From positions 2,475,001-2,539,000 of the forward strand of contig NZ_CP126994.1 in NCBI RefSeq assembly GCF_030252425.1: a stretch of DNA of 64,000 bases, given 5' to 3'. The stretch is from Acidisoma sp. PAMC 29798 (lineage in GTDB: Bacteria > Pseudomonadota > Alphaproteobacteria > Acetobacterales > Acetobacteraceae). Positions within the stretch are counted from its first letter, which is position 1, and the number at the start of each line of letters is the position of its first letter. The position numbers and the translations under genes were made by a program. This document shows, piece by piece, positions 39,262 through 47,224 of the stretch. Under the pieces are notes generated by a model. It worked only from the letters and a program-made list of their open reading frames with translations, made no database searches and had not been told where the DNA came from.

Positions 39262-39917
39262 CGCCGGAGCATCGCGCGTGGCGTCTGTCCGGCGGCGTCA
39301 TTGAAACGTTGGAGCTACCGCCTCATCCTGAGTGGTTTTATGTGCCGGATATCACCAGTAAGGGCTCGCCCGTGTGTCTGATTCCTGGGCATCATAATAG
39401 CGACTATGAGACCTTCACTCTGCCGCTCATCGCAGAAATCGCCTGCCGCCTCACGCCGTGGTCGACTTGGTATTTGGCGCCGGGGTTTTTTGACTGCCAT
39501 CTGTGCAGCGGAAAAGCGTGGGGCGAGATAGAGGTCGTTGTTTGTCGTACGGATATAAATCCGCCTCACTCTGTTGCGAACGCTTATCATGAGTCATGGC
39601 ATCTCGCAGAAGCATTGCTTCGTCCCGACCTCCTAGCCGCCCTTGATGCGAGGTTAGCGTCGGGACCCGCCTGGCCCGGCGACTACTACCCGCAGGCGTG
39701 CGAACGGAGAGCGCGGGCGTTCGAACATTTTGCGATGCTTTTCGACGAAGGGTGCCGTCAGATCATCGCGGGTGATCATGTTCCAAGCGAAATCCAGTTG
39801 TTTTGGTATGTATATAGCGGCGGTTTCGGCCGTGAAATCATGTCAAAGCGAGCTTCAAAGCGAGCTCCCCGACGATCGGGAATCCTTAGCCGGATGAAGG
39901 CTAGTCTGTTCGCCTGA
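39258..39917 (+). CDS. HExxH metallopeptidase-like protein
   Basis: A 219-residue protein with the zincin motif H111-E-S-W-H115 in NAYHESWHLAEALL. The Glu at 149 in QACERRARAFEHFAMLF, about 34 residues on, is in the place of a third zinc ligand, as in ImmA/IrrE-like and other small gluzincins. A C80/C83 pair precedes it. No signal peptide is seen; a basic tail ends it. It is the last gene of the coupled three-gene unit, followed by a strong hairpin. Possible roles include repressor cleavage, anti-restriction or a toxin; none is shown. Confidence 0.65.
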   Translation: MTPEHRAWRLSGGVIETLELPPHPEWFYVPDITSKGSPVCLIPGHHNSDYETFTLPLIAEIACRLTPWSTWYLAPGFFDCHLCSGKAWGEIEVVVCRTDINPPHSVANAYHESWHLAEALLRPDLLAALDARLASGPAWPGDYYPQACERRARAFEHFAMLFDEGCRQIIAGDHVPSEIQLFWYVYSGGFGREIMSKRASKRAPRRSGILSRMKASLFA

Positions 39918-39918
39918 T

Positions 39919-39955
39919 GGGCGACCACGGCTTGCGCAGCGAGCCGTGGTCGCCC
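39919..39955. terminator. Strong hairpin after the three-gene operon
   Basis: GGGCGACCACGGCT (39919-39932) pairs perfectly with AGCCGTGGTCGCCC (39942-39955) around a 9-nt loop, starting 1 bp after the stop. There is no T-run, so termination would be imperfect or Rho-assisted. Confidence 0.6.
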
Positions 39956-40045
39956 CTGGCGCAGCCGTCTTCGGCGAGCACGCGAAGCCCTCCCCCCGGG
40001 GGGAGGGCGCACGTCCGCAAGGCGGAGGGGGTGGGAGATGCCGCT

Positions 40046-40453
40046 CTAATTTTGGGATGGCCGCCTGCCGCGCAAGATCTCAGACTGCGAGCGAGATACG
40101 GTGACTGGCACATAGTCCGCTGGCCAAACGAAATCTGAGACCGTGGCGATGTCGTCCGGCGTGGCTGCGATTTCATCGAGCGCTTGTCGAACGCAGCCCA
40201 CGCCGAACGTCGCATCGTCATCGGCTTCCTCGGCGATTGTTTCTATGAGGTCCCTTACGAGTGACCGCCACGCCGTGTCTTCGCCGCCTCCGCCGGGTTG
40301 TTGTGCTAACTCAACATGCGCGTTGGCAATGATGCGCATGTGGTCCGAGAGCACATCGCGGATCAGTGGATCGGACAAATCAAAAGCGAACGGCGGCGTC
40401 AGTTGAGTCTTGATTTTTGCAGTCTTGGATTGCTTACTTCTAGTCTTTGTCAT
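40046..40453 (-). CDS. Hypothetical protein of the element
   Basis: A 135-residue protein with a basic N-terminus (TKTRSKQSKTAKIKTQ) and an acidic helical middle (SLVRDLIETIAEEADDDATF). No family is recognised. It lies alone, convergent with the metallopeptidase-like operon. The lengthy coding-like composition supports a gene, but it has no diagnostic motif. Confidence 0.5.
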   Translation of the reverse strand: MTKTRSKQSKTAKIKTQLTPPFAFDLSDPLIRDVLSDHMRIIANAHVELAQQPGGGGEDTAWRSLVRDLIETIAEEADDDATFGVGCVRQALDEIAATPDDIATVSDFVWPADYVPVTVSRSQSEILRGRRPSQN

Positions 40454-40576
40454 ATCGACCTCGACCTCGTGTTAAGTGGACGCCGGAAGAGAATCAGGAT
40501 CACACTCGCCGTTCAATGCCCTCGCGCTCCTGTTACCAAACCATCACGGCCTTGTTACAAATCCGGTCTCGCGCGT

Positions 40577-40616
40577 GGTGTTTAGATACCTTCGGTCGCC
40601 TCGATCGCTCTCAGCG
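40577..40616. repeat. 40-bp direct repeat, copy 1
   Basis: Begins GGTGTTTAGATACCTTCGGT and ends ATCGCTCTCAGCG. It matches 41169-41208 at 37 of 40 positions and flanks the 127-residue gene with it. Confidence 0.85.
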
Positions 40617-40745
40617 GCCCTCTGCGCGGCTCCCATTTCAGAGGTCGGGCCTGAAAAAGGCGGATTCCGCTTCCGGCGGGTGCCGCAGGCGCCTGCCTTG
40701 AGTGACACGTCACACTTGCAATTCGGGTCGTCCCCTGCCATTCTA

Positions 40746-40763
40746 TTAGTGACGCGACACTAA
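40746..40763. promoter_or_regulatory. Operator-like palindrome
   Basis: TTAGTG and CACTAA flank ACGCGA, 15 bp upstream of the ATG at 40779. The regulator is unknown. Confidence 0.4.
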
Positions 40764-40778
40764 AGTATGGAGAGCAAA

Positions 40779-41162
40779 ATGAGTGGTAGTGAAACGAATT
40801 CCAAAAAAAGGGGACGGCGGCCTCTGGGTGACGCCGCTATGTCGCCAGCGCAACGGAAGACGGCGTCGCGCAACGGCGGCCGGGCGACGTCCGAGAGTAT
40901 CAACCGAGCGATTCTCGACATATTTAAAGACCGCCTTGAGCGGTATTACAACGGATTGGATGAGAAAGCCGCCGATGTGGACAGCATATTTGGTGAATTG
41001 CTCGCGAAGTTTGAGGATTCGGATGGCAGATTACGGGTGGCGAATTTCTTGATTCCAGTGCTCAGACTGAACCCTGAGGAAGGCTGCGACGGCCGCCCGG
41101 ACGGTGATATGGTCCTCAGCTTGTCGGCTCGTCGTGTCCTCGGCCTGCCGAAAACATGGTGA
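40779..41162 (+). CDS. Hypothetical protein flanked by direct repeats
   Basis: A 127-residue protein with a basic, disordered N-terminus (KKRGRRPLGDAAMSPAQRKT) followed by a helical part (INRAILDIFKDRLERYYNGL). GGAG lies before the ATG at 40779; an in-frame ATG 12 bp upstream overlaps that site. The N-terminus resembles small plasmid DNA-binding proteins, but no family can be named. It faces the replication gene and is bracketed by 40-bp repeats. Confidence 0.55.
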   Translation: MSGSETNSKKRGRRPLGDAAMSPAQRKTASRNGGRATSESINRAILDIFKDRLERYYNGLDEKAADVDSIFGELLAKFEDSDGRLRVANFLIPVLRLNPEEGCDGRPDGDMVLSLSARRVLGLPKTW

Positions 41163-41168
41163 TGGCGG

Positions 41169-41208
41169 GGTGTTTAGATACCTTCGGTCTTCTCAATCGC
41201 TCTCAGCG
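41169..41208. repeat. 40-bp direct repeat, copy 2
   Basis: The copy begins 6 bp after the 127-residue gene's stop. It differs from 40577-40616 at only three positions. Confidence 0.85.
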
Positions 41209-41254
41209 AGCCTGAGGACGGGTCGGATTTGTCTGCAAAGTCGGATTTTGGGCG

Positions 41255-43954
41255 TCAAGCGGCCATGCCGAAGCCTTCTTGCTCCCCGTCGTCCCCGTTT
41301 TTGATACAAGCCAGCCTCTCTCGTCGTCGCTGAATCCAATCAGCCCACGCTGGATTGCCCTTCCGCGCGGCGATCAGCGGCAAAAGTGTGGTCTCCAAGG
41401 TTTCGAACACATCAGCGGCTGTCTTTTGCCTTCCTGCGGGACGCGCCGGAGGCGTGGCCCTTGGGAACCTCTCGATAACTGCAACCGCCCTAGATTCCTC
41501 AGCCCATTCGGATTCCAACTGGGTCAAGATGTCTTCATCCTCGGGGGTAAGCTCAGGCGGCTGCAGTTCTGTCGGCGGCGGGGTCAACTTGTCTATATCC
41601 ATCGAGATTTCATAAGCATAGTCAGCTATCGTTTTCGGCCGTCCACCATTCTGTTCCTCTTCCCATGCCGCTGCGCTCATTGAGCGATATCTGAACCCGT
41701 CCGTCCGGCCGAGGAACAGCCCATCGCGTTCCTCAACCTCCGACACTGGACCAGCCGCACGGAGGGCGAGCGGAACTCGACGGGCGACACCGGCTAAACC
41801 GCGCCGTTCCTCATAGTCATAGACCAGAGGGGCGGCTTCCTGTTCCTTGGTCACATCAAGCAGTTCGAGGGCATCGCCCCACCGATGCTCCTGCATCGCT
41901 TGCCAGACGGCTCCCAGGACCGGGCAAGCTGGCCGCTCGGTCTCTTTTTGAATGCGCTGCCACTGCCCGATGATGCCGCGCCTAAAGCCGAGCACAGCCC
42001 ACCGCCGTACCCTGCGCTGATGAGCCCACACCGCGTTCCTGGCGGCGTCATCGTCCCCGTCGATGGCATCGGCCATGGATTTTGACGCGTATCCGAAGAT
42101 GTAAGACGCGATAGTCCCGGCTGCCGTCCTGTCGGTCGCCTGCTCGGCCGCTTCCCAAACGCGGGCATGGCAGGCGACTCTTTTGTCTCGCGGAATGCGC
42201 GCGAGCCGTTCGCGAAGACGGGCGCCCTTCTCATGGTCGCCAGCGGCGTCGGCCTCGCGAGCCATGAGTTCGCGTTGCTCTGGGAAGTGCTCCGCGAAGC
42301 AGCCGATAAATCCGTCTACGTCCTCAGGCCGAACAAAAGCCGCGATATGGTCATGCGGCGTGCCATCAACTTGCCCCTCGCGCGCTCTCGGCGCCAAGAA
42401 TCGGATATCTCTCCGTGAGCAAAGCGCTAGGGACCGATGGCATCGGGCCTGTAGCTCATCCCTGGCGGAAATCGGATCGCAATCGGGGTTGTAGCTCGGT
42501 CGCCCCAGTGTCGGATGGGCATGCCATTCCGGCGGCAGCGTCGTCGTCAACAAGACCAGCGTCCAGCCCCGCGCCTCGGCAAGCTGCTGAATGCCCAGGC
42601 ACATTGCATACCGCTGTGCCTTGGCGATTTTCTCGCCATGCCTTGCAGCATCCAGCGCCGTGATGGCCTTCGGACTTCCCTTGTTGTCCAAGACGGCAAC
42701 CCCGTCTCGGTCCCGCAGGACCATCATTCTGTGTGCCAATGTCCCCCGGTTGAGCGCGGCCATTTCCTGAGCGCGTATCATCGACCAGTCCGACACCCGC
42801 GAGGGAAGCCGGAATCGCTTCGGCCCACCGAGAAGGCCCAGGATTGCCGAAACGTGAGCATCGGTGGCATCGATGAGCCTTCGCATCGCGCCTCGGACGG
42901 AAGCCGCGCGGCATTTTTTGGCGACATCTTCATAGCCAAAAGTCTCGATGCGCAGCCGCTCGGCATGGTCTGCCAGGTGTGCGGCTCCTTCGGCCGCCTT
43001 GGCAGCCATAACCTTCATCTCGGTTAAATCGCTCGCCAACAACGCATAGGTTTCCCTATCCGCAGACCGCCGCGCCTCTCTCATCTGCTCGCGAACTAAC
43101 CGGACTTTCATGGCTGCCCTATCGGCTGCTCTCTTGGCGTCTGATGCAGCGTCGGCGGCAAGGTCCACTCGGACCGTGAGGATTTCCTTCAGGTCGTCTT
43201 CCACTGGCTCCTTCAGTGGCACGGCGGGAACGATGACCGATGGGTCGAACTCCTTGGCTTTCAGCGCGGCTTCGTAGGCGGCTTTCGCATCTGCACGCGC
43301 TAACTCTGTCATGATATCGGCCGCGCGCCGCGTTTGCCGTTCTGTCCACGTCATCATAGATAACGCGCTGTCCGTCTGTGCAAGCCGCGCTAAATCGGCG
43401 GCGGCCTGCATATCGATGACCGTTTCTCTTAAAAGGTCTTCTCGCAGTGCAGGGCATTGCTCGCGTGCTCGGCCAGTCCACACCTCCCCAAGGCTCTCTT
43501 CAGCCAGATAGCGCGCCAAGGGCTTTATGAGCTCTGCGGCCGTCTCGGCGGTGGTGAGGCATCGGTCGTGGTGCCTCCTGCGCTCTATTGCTCGTGCAAT
43601 AGGTTCGCCTCGGATGGGCCAAAACGCCGCTCCCGCGATGAAGTCGTATCGCGTTGGCGGAACCGAAAGTCGTAGTGCACGACCCACCCGTCGTCGGACG
43701 GCTTCACGGTATTGCTCTGGAAGGCGGTCGTATGCGTCCGCCATCTCCTGCGGGTCTGAGCCTGCAAGGTTCGCCCCCGAGTAGGTCGTGTATCTTGAAA
43801 GCCAGTCGTCAGAGCCCGTCGTGAAAAGGGACGCCCTCAACGACAGTTTTGCAAACTCCGCGCTCTCGTTTGCATCTGTCGGAAGGCGGGCACGGCATGG
43901 CGAGCCCGATGAAGCATCGGTGGTGATGAGGTTCAGAGAACGCATCGCGCTCAC
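41255..43954 (-). CDS. Phage P2 gpA-like HUH replication initiator
   Basis: An 899-residue protein. After a long helical, Ala/Arg-rich region, the core (about 460-630) has LVLLTTTLPPEWHAHP, then GTPHDHIAAF with the HUH metal site (H534, H536), and ASYIFGYASKSMADA with Y618 and Y622 three residues apart and K625. This YxxxY arrangement and order match the rolling-circle initiators of the phage P2 gpA family (replication gene A). It should nick and rejoin one DNA strand at its own origin. The start is GTG at 43954 or the ATG at 43945; neither has a strong ribosome site. It is an unusual partner for a MobQ relaxase. Confidence 0.8.
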   Translation of the reverse strand: MSAMRSLNLITTDASSGSPCRARLPTDANESAEFAKLSLRASLFTTGSDDWLSRYTTYSGANLAGSDPQEMADAYDRLPEQYREAVRRRVGRALRLSVPPTRYDFIAGAAFWPIRGEPIARAIERRRHHDRCLTTAETAAELIKPLARYLAEESLGEVWTGRAREQCPALREDLLRETVIDMQAAADLARLAQTDSALSMMTWTERQTRRAADIMTELARADAKAAYEAALKAKEFDPSVIVPAVPLKEPVEDDLKEILTVRVDLAADAASDAKRAADRAAMKVRLVREQMREARRSADRETYALLASDLTEMKVMAAKAAEGAAHLADHAERLRIETFGYEDVAKKCRAASVRGAMRRLIDATDAHVSAILGLLGGPKRFRLPSRVSDWSMIRAQEMAALNRGTLAHRMMVLRDRDGVAVLDNKGSPKAITALDAARHGEKIAKAQRYAMCLGIQQLAEARGWTLVLLTTTLPPEWHAHPTLGRPSYNPDCDPISARDELQARCHRSLALCSRRDIRFLAPRAREGQVDGTPHDHIAAFVRPEDVDGFIGCFAEHFPEQRELMAREADAAGDHEKGARLRERLARIPRDKRVACHARVWEAAEQATDRTAAGTIASYIFGYASKSMADAIDGDDDAARNAVWAHQRRVRRWAVLGFRRGIIGQWQRIQKETERPACPVLGAVWQAMQEHRWGDALELLDVTKEQEAAPLVYDYEERRGLAGVARRVPLALRAAGPVSEVEERDGLFLGRTDGFRYRSMSAAAWEEEQNGGRPKTIADYAYEISMDIDKLTPPPTELQPPELTPEDEDILTQLESEWAEESRAVAVIERFPRATPPARPAGRQKTAADVFETLETTLLPLIAARKGNPAWADWIQRRRERLACIKNGDDGEQEGFGMAA

Positions 43955-44315
43955 GAGCTAATCGTGAGATGGCGCTTGATATATGCTGTCTGAAACTGCA
44001 TCATTATCTCGCATGTTATGCGGATCTCAGCCCTGCAAGGCTCCCCGCTCATCTATCGATACACCAACGGCGGCATGAAGCAAGATTTTCATGCCGCCGT
44101 TGACGTTTTAAGCTCGCGGATTTGTCGCCTCCTCATTTTGTTACCTTTCGACAAATGTTTTAGTCGAAAGGTCTGCGAGCCGTTCGACAAGGAAGTCATT
44201 TCCGAAAAGATTTCGGAACATTTCCGAACAACGTGCTTGACACAGGCGTTCCGCGGGGGAGACCATTCTAAAAGGTCGTTCAACAAATGAATGACAAAAA
44301 ACGGAGAATGTTGAC
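43955..44315. other. Hairpin-rich AT-biased region, candidate replication origin
   Basis: A 361-bp divergent region between the HUH initiator and the 102-residue gene. It holds a perfect 15-bp stem (44065-44079 with 44088-44102, CAACGGCGGCATGAA), TTTCGAC...GTCGAAA (near 44146-44169) and TTCCGAAA-AGA-TTTCGGAA (near 44200-44218). The clustered hairpins and higher AT content next to the initiator gene suit a nick origin; the nick site is not identified. Confidence 0.5.
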
Positions 44316-44624
44316 TTGAAAACACATAAATTTGACGCATCGCTAGAGACCGTGGTGTTCGAGGGTTACACCGGATTCCGCAACAATATGCTGACGACAT
44401 CAGAAGGTGGTGTTCGCATCTATCGCGATTTCGAAGATGACAACGGCTGGTATGAAGAAGCTCACGTTCCTGGCGTTGTGGCGTCCGATTGGCCTGAGGC
44501 GCTCTATCGTCATGTTTTAGCGCTGCCTCAGCTTCCGCAGGAACTCCCCGCTCAGTACAATTTCACGGCACATCACCGCGCGAGCGTCGACCGTATGAAT
44601 CGACTGAAAACTGTTAACTCGTGA
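44316..44624 (+). CDS. Hypothetical protein coupled to serine recombinase
   Basis: A 102-residue protein starting at TTG (44316) with GGAG upstream. It is rich in aromatic residues (FEGYTGFRNNMLT, YRDFEDDNGWYEEAHVPG) and has no recognised domain. Its stop overlaps the recombinase GTG (GTGA), so the two are co-translated. It may be a small regulator or accessory factor of the recombinase; this is inference from coupling. Confidence 0.55.
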   Translation: MKTHKFDASLETVVFEGYTGFRNNMLTTSEGGVRIYRDFEDDNGWYEEAHVPGVVASDWPEALYRHVLALPQLPQELPAQYNFTAHHRASVDRMNRLKTVNS

Positions 44625-45259
44625 CGCGCAAGAAAACGGAAACTGTCGTTTCAGATGAGCCGGGACGGCTCATCGGTTACGCGCGTGTGTCAACAGTCGA
44701 ACAGCTTCTTGACTTGCAAACTGATGCTCTGCGCGCCGTCGGTGTGGATACGCGAGACACCTACACCGACCGCATGAGCGGCGGTCGCGCTGACCGCCCT
44801 GGGCTCGCGTCTGCTCTGGCGGCCTGCCGAACCGGGGACACCCTCGTCGTCTGGCGGCTCGATAGGTTGGGCCGCAGCGTCAGGGACCTCGCTAATATTG
44901 TGAGGGACCTCGGCGACCGAGGCGTCGGATTCCGCTCCCTGACCGAGTCTGTGGATACCGCCACCACGGCCGGACGGCTGCTGATGCATGTGCTCGCGGC
45001 AGTGGCGGAGGCAGAGCGCAGCATGGCCAGCGACCGAATCAGAGCAGGCATGGCGGCTCGCAGGGCTCGTGGCGTGGTCGTCGGCAGGCCCCCTGCGCTG
45101 TCACGCGACCAGATAGAACTTGCGCGACAGCTCTATGAGAGCGGGCAATCCCTGCGTCAAATCGCTCGAACGGTTAGGGGCCGGAACGGAAAACATCCGG
45201 CACCATCAACCGTGTTTGCCGCGGTGTGTCCGCAGTCAACCTTCTCAAGGCTTATTTGA
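44621..45259 (+). CDS. Serine recombinase (resolvase/invertase)
   Basis: A 212-residue site-specific recombinase. GYARVSTVEQLLDLQTDAL has the catalytic Ser24 and the adjacent Arg; VVWRLDRLGRSVRDL is the second active-site motif. AERSMASDRIRAGMAARRARG is the long E helix, and a C-terminal helix-turn-helix (QSLRQIARTVRGRNG) binds DNA. It is a small invertase/resolvase type, not a large integrase. It overlaps the 3' end of the integrase gene by 15 bp on the opposite strand. Confidence 0.92.
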   Translation: MTRKKTETVVSDEPGRLIGYARVSTVEQLLDLQTDALRAVGVDTRDTYTDRMSGGRADRPGLASALAACRTGDTLVVWRLDRLGRSVRDLANIVRDLGDRGVGFRSLTESVDTATTAGRLLMHVLAAVAEAERSMASDRIRAGMAARRARGVVVGRPPALSRDQIELARQLYESGQSLRQIARTVRGRNGKHPAPSTVFAAVCPQSTFSRLI

Positions 45260-47122
45260 TGGCTCGTAAGGGGGGTCAATTTTCGTCTTGGGTTCCGTTA
45301 GTTCAGGTTCAGGGTGACCCAAGGCTCTATCAAATTCTGCACGTGAGATTTTACAGGGTAGTCTTTTTCCATTTCGCTCAAGCCAAGCGGTTAAAGCATC
45401 AAGTTCTGGCGTCGAAAGTTCGACTACGCCATTTCCGTCAGTAACAACGTGTTTTTCGCTGATGTTAATCACAGTGTTTTGGTCCTTGTTTGGTTTTCCG
45501 TTTAGATAGTGCAATGTCAGGCCCCACGCTCCATAATCAAGCTTGCTAACTGCATCGTAGAGCGCGGCTATACTATAGTCAGTGTAATCATCCGTCTGTC
45601 TCACCCTGCGTAATTCCGGGTCACTGTCGTCGTGCCCAACCAGTGCGGCAACAGTTAGGGCATCAACCCCACATCGAGTCCTGAGCATAGACACCACGGT
45701 GCGTCGCAGCGAGTGAAAATCTCGAAGGCGCTCATAGAGACCGCAGTTTTTTCTGTAGTCAGTAAAGTGCGAGCTATAGAGTGCCCCGTAGGACGCTGGC
45801 CTTCCGTGCAGTTTGAGCTCTGCCCAAACACGGCCCGCTTTACCGACAACAAATAGATCAAGAAACCCGAGGTCAACCAGAAACCTGTGAACAGGGACGT
45901 TCCTGCGTGAGTGGTCAGTTTTGAGCTTTCGATCGCCATCACTCCGAATACGGAGGTACGGGATCCCGGTAACGTCGTATGCTAGGTCATCATTCTGAAG
46001 CTGTGCAATCTCTTCGAGCCGTGCTCCAGTCCAAAGCGCGATGATTGGCAGCCACCAATAAGCATCGCGGTGGATCCGATTTCCGGGTTCGTGCCGCTTC
46101 GTGACGTCCGGGCGACGGCTCCGCGTTCCAGTCCAAATTGGAGAACTGAATAGGTCGTTAAGTTGCTGGACGGTCCATGATTTCCGAGGCTCCGCTTTAC
46201 GAACGGTCGAGCTGAGCGGAATGCGGGAAAACAAATCCTCGACCTCATCGCCGCTCGCCCAACGATGGTGTCGATTTCCGGCAAGGAAGAAGGCTTTCAG
46301 ATGAGTAATATGTTTCTCGATGGTCGTTGCGCCCAGCATGACCTTTCCAGTCGACTCCTTCAGGACGCGATCGATCGGTTTTGCGATGTCGCCTTTAGAT
46401 TTCCCATATGTCGCCTTGATCTTTTCGAGAGTTCTCACCCACCGAACGATGTCCGAACGTTTGTAGTCTGCCAAAGGTCTGTCGCCAGAAATCTTTGCGA
46501 ACAGGCTGACGTATGCGGCGATGTGTCGATGTGCATCCTCGCGAAGGCGCCGTTCAGGGATATAGGTCTCGTCGAGGAATTTGCTGACCGTAGGCGTCGG
46601 CCTGATAGAGGACTTGACCCCGAGTGCGCCAAGTAGCGTGGTGAGTTGTTGGAGTGCTGCCGGGTCTAGCGCTCCCGCCGCTGCTGCGGCCTGGGCCGAT
46701 GTGCCTAAAGCCGCCTCAGCTTCGCGGACCTGTTTGAGTAGACCGTTCAGGCCGTTGGTAGCGTTCTCGCCAACCTCCCCTAACTCATCGAGCCGCTCCG
46801 AGGTGAGGGAGTTTGCCCGCACGGGCGCACTGACGCTGAAAGTCGTGCGCTGTCTCTGAATGCTGACGTCGAGCGCACTGATAAGGGACTCAAGGAGTAA
46901 CTTAAGCTGCTCCGCTGCGCTTCCCGTCTCCATCGCCGCGCGCACCCCCGTCCAAACGTTGTCGATGCGGAAACCTAGCGCGGCGGCGGCGGACCTCGCA
47001 ATGCGCGGGTCTGATGTGCGGAGCGCCCTGACGAGCTCTCGTCGGCCGACAACGCAGGAGATGTCGTTCGGGACTTTCGACCGCCAAAAATATCGCGCCC
47101 CCCGCCGAATCACATGCTCCAC
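45245..47122 (-). CDS. Tyrosine recombinase/integrase
   Basis: A 625-residue integrase that should insert the element at the tRNA-Gln 3' end. The N-terminal MEHVIRRGARYFWRSKVPND is the DUF6538-type start of such integrases. A core-binding domain occupies about 175-300. Catalytic residues are R368 (TGARLEEIAQL), K401 (KTDHSRRNVPVH), H470 and R473 (FHSLRRTVVSML), and H497 (LVGHDD); the nucleophile is probably Y513 or Y516. About 100 residues extend past the catalytic part, longer than usual. It begins 86 bp from the tRNA and reads away from it. Confidence 0.92.
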   Translation of the reverse strand: MEHVIRRGARYFWRSKVPNDISCVVGRRELVRALRTSDPRIARSAAAALGFRIDNVWTGVRAAMETGSAAEQLKLLLESLISALDVSIQRQRTTFSVSAPVRANSLTSERLDELGEVGENATNGLNGLLKQVREAEAALGTSAQAAAAAGALDPAALQQLTTLLGALGVKSSIRPTPTVSKFLDETYIPERRLREDAHRHIAAYVSLFAKISGDRPLADYKRSDIVRWVRTLEKIKATYGKSKGDIAKPIDRVLKESTGKVMLGATTIEKHITHLKAFFLAGNRHHRWASGDEVEDLFSRIPLSSTVRKAEPRKSWTVQQLNDLFSSPIWTGTRSRRPDVTKRHEPGNRIHRDAYWWLPIIALWTGARLEEIAQLQNDDLAYDVTGIPYLRIRSDGDRKLKTDHSRRNVPVHRFLVDLGFLDLFVVGKAGRVWAELKLHGRPASYGALYSSHFTDYRKNCGLYERLRDFHSLRRTVVSMLRTRCGVDALTVAALVGHDDSDPELRRVRQTDDYTDYSIAALYDAVSKLDYGAWGLTLHYLNGKPNKDQNTVINISEKHVVTDGNGVVELSTPELDALTAWLERNGKRLPCKISRAEFDRALGHPEPELTEPKTKIDPPYEPSNKP

Positions 47123-47135
47123 GCCAGTCCCCGCT

Positions 47136-47156
47136 GCTACACCAAAGTGCTACACC
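47136..47156 (-). promoter_or_regulatory. Candidate integrase arm-type site, right end
   Basis: GCTACACCAAAGTGCTACACC contains two GCTACACC units and nearly matches the reverse complement of 35087-35107. It lies between the integrase start and the right att copy, so it could also repress the integrase promoter. Confidence 0.55.
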
Positions 47157-47204
47157 GAGACCTAAGTCAGAACATCTAACTCGTTGAAATTGCTATCGAA
47201 ATCA

Positions 47205-47224
47205 GGCTGGCTGGGGCGGGAGGA
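47205..47224. repeat. Right attachment repeat (att) within the tRNA-Gln 3' end
   Basis: Identical over 20 bp to 34993-35012. It covers the T-arm/acceptor 3' part and CCA of tRNA-Gln plus 3 bp beyond. Confidence 0.9.

Larger units (their letters stand above)
40454..40778. other. Intergenic region with one 40-bp repeat copy and an operator-like palindrome
   Basis: A 325-bp stretch between divergent small genes with no convincing ORF. It contains the first copy of the 40-bp direct repeat (40577-40616) and TTAGTG-ACGCGA-CACTAA (40746-40763), an inverted repeat 15 bp before the next start that may be an operator. Confidence 0.55.
34993..47224. mobile_element. Integrative mobilisable element in tRNA-Gln(TTG), 12.2 kb
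   Basis: Bounded by 20-bp direct repeats, with a tyrosine integrase next to the tRNA. It also encodes a serine recombinase, a MobQ-type relaxase, a P2 gpA-like HUH initiator and several unknown proteins. Base composition is lower in GC in places (43955-44330, 45260-46300) than in the host DNA. No type IV secretion genes, coupling protein, phage capsid or tail genes were seen. It is best called an IME that borrows a helper conjugation system; satellite or degenerate ICE are alternatives. Confidence 0.88.

Noticed and set aside
40577-41208. CRISPR array
   Set aside because: Only two 40-bp copies, 552 bp apart with a gene between, and no spacer pattern; no cas genes are present.
44018-44290. 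90-codon open frame in the hairpin region of the element
   Set aside because: It crosses the perfect stem-loop, has no good ribosome site and no protein-like pattern.
34993-47224. Complete prophage
   Set aside because: A phage-like initiator is present, but no capsid, portal, terminase, tail or lysis gene was seen, and a relaxase indicates conjugative mobilisation.
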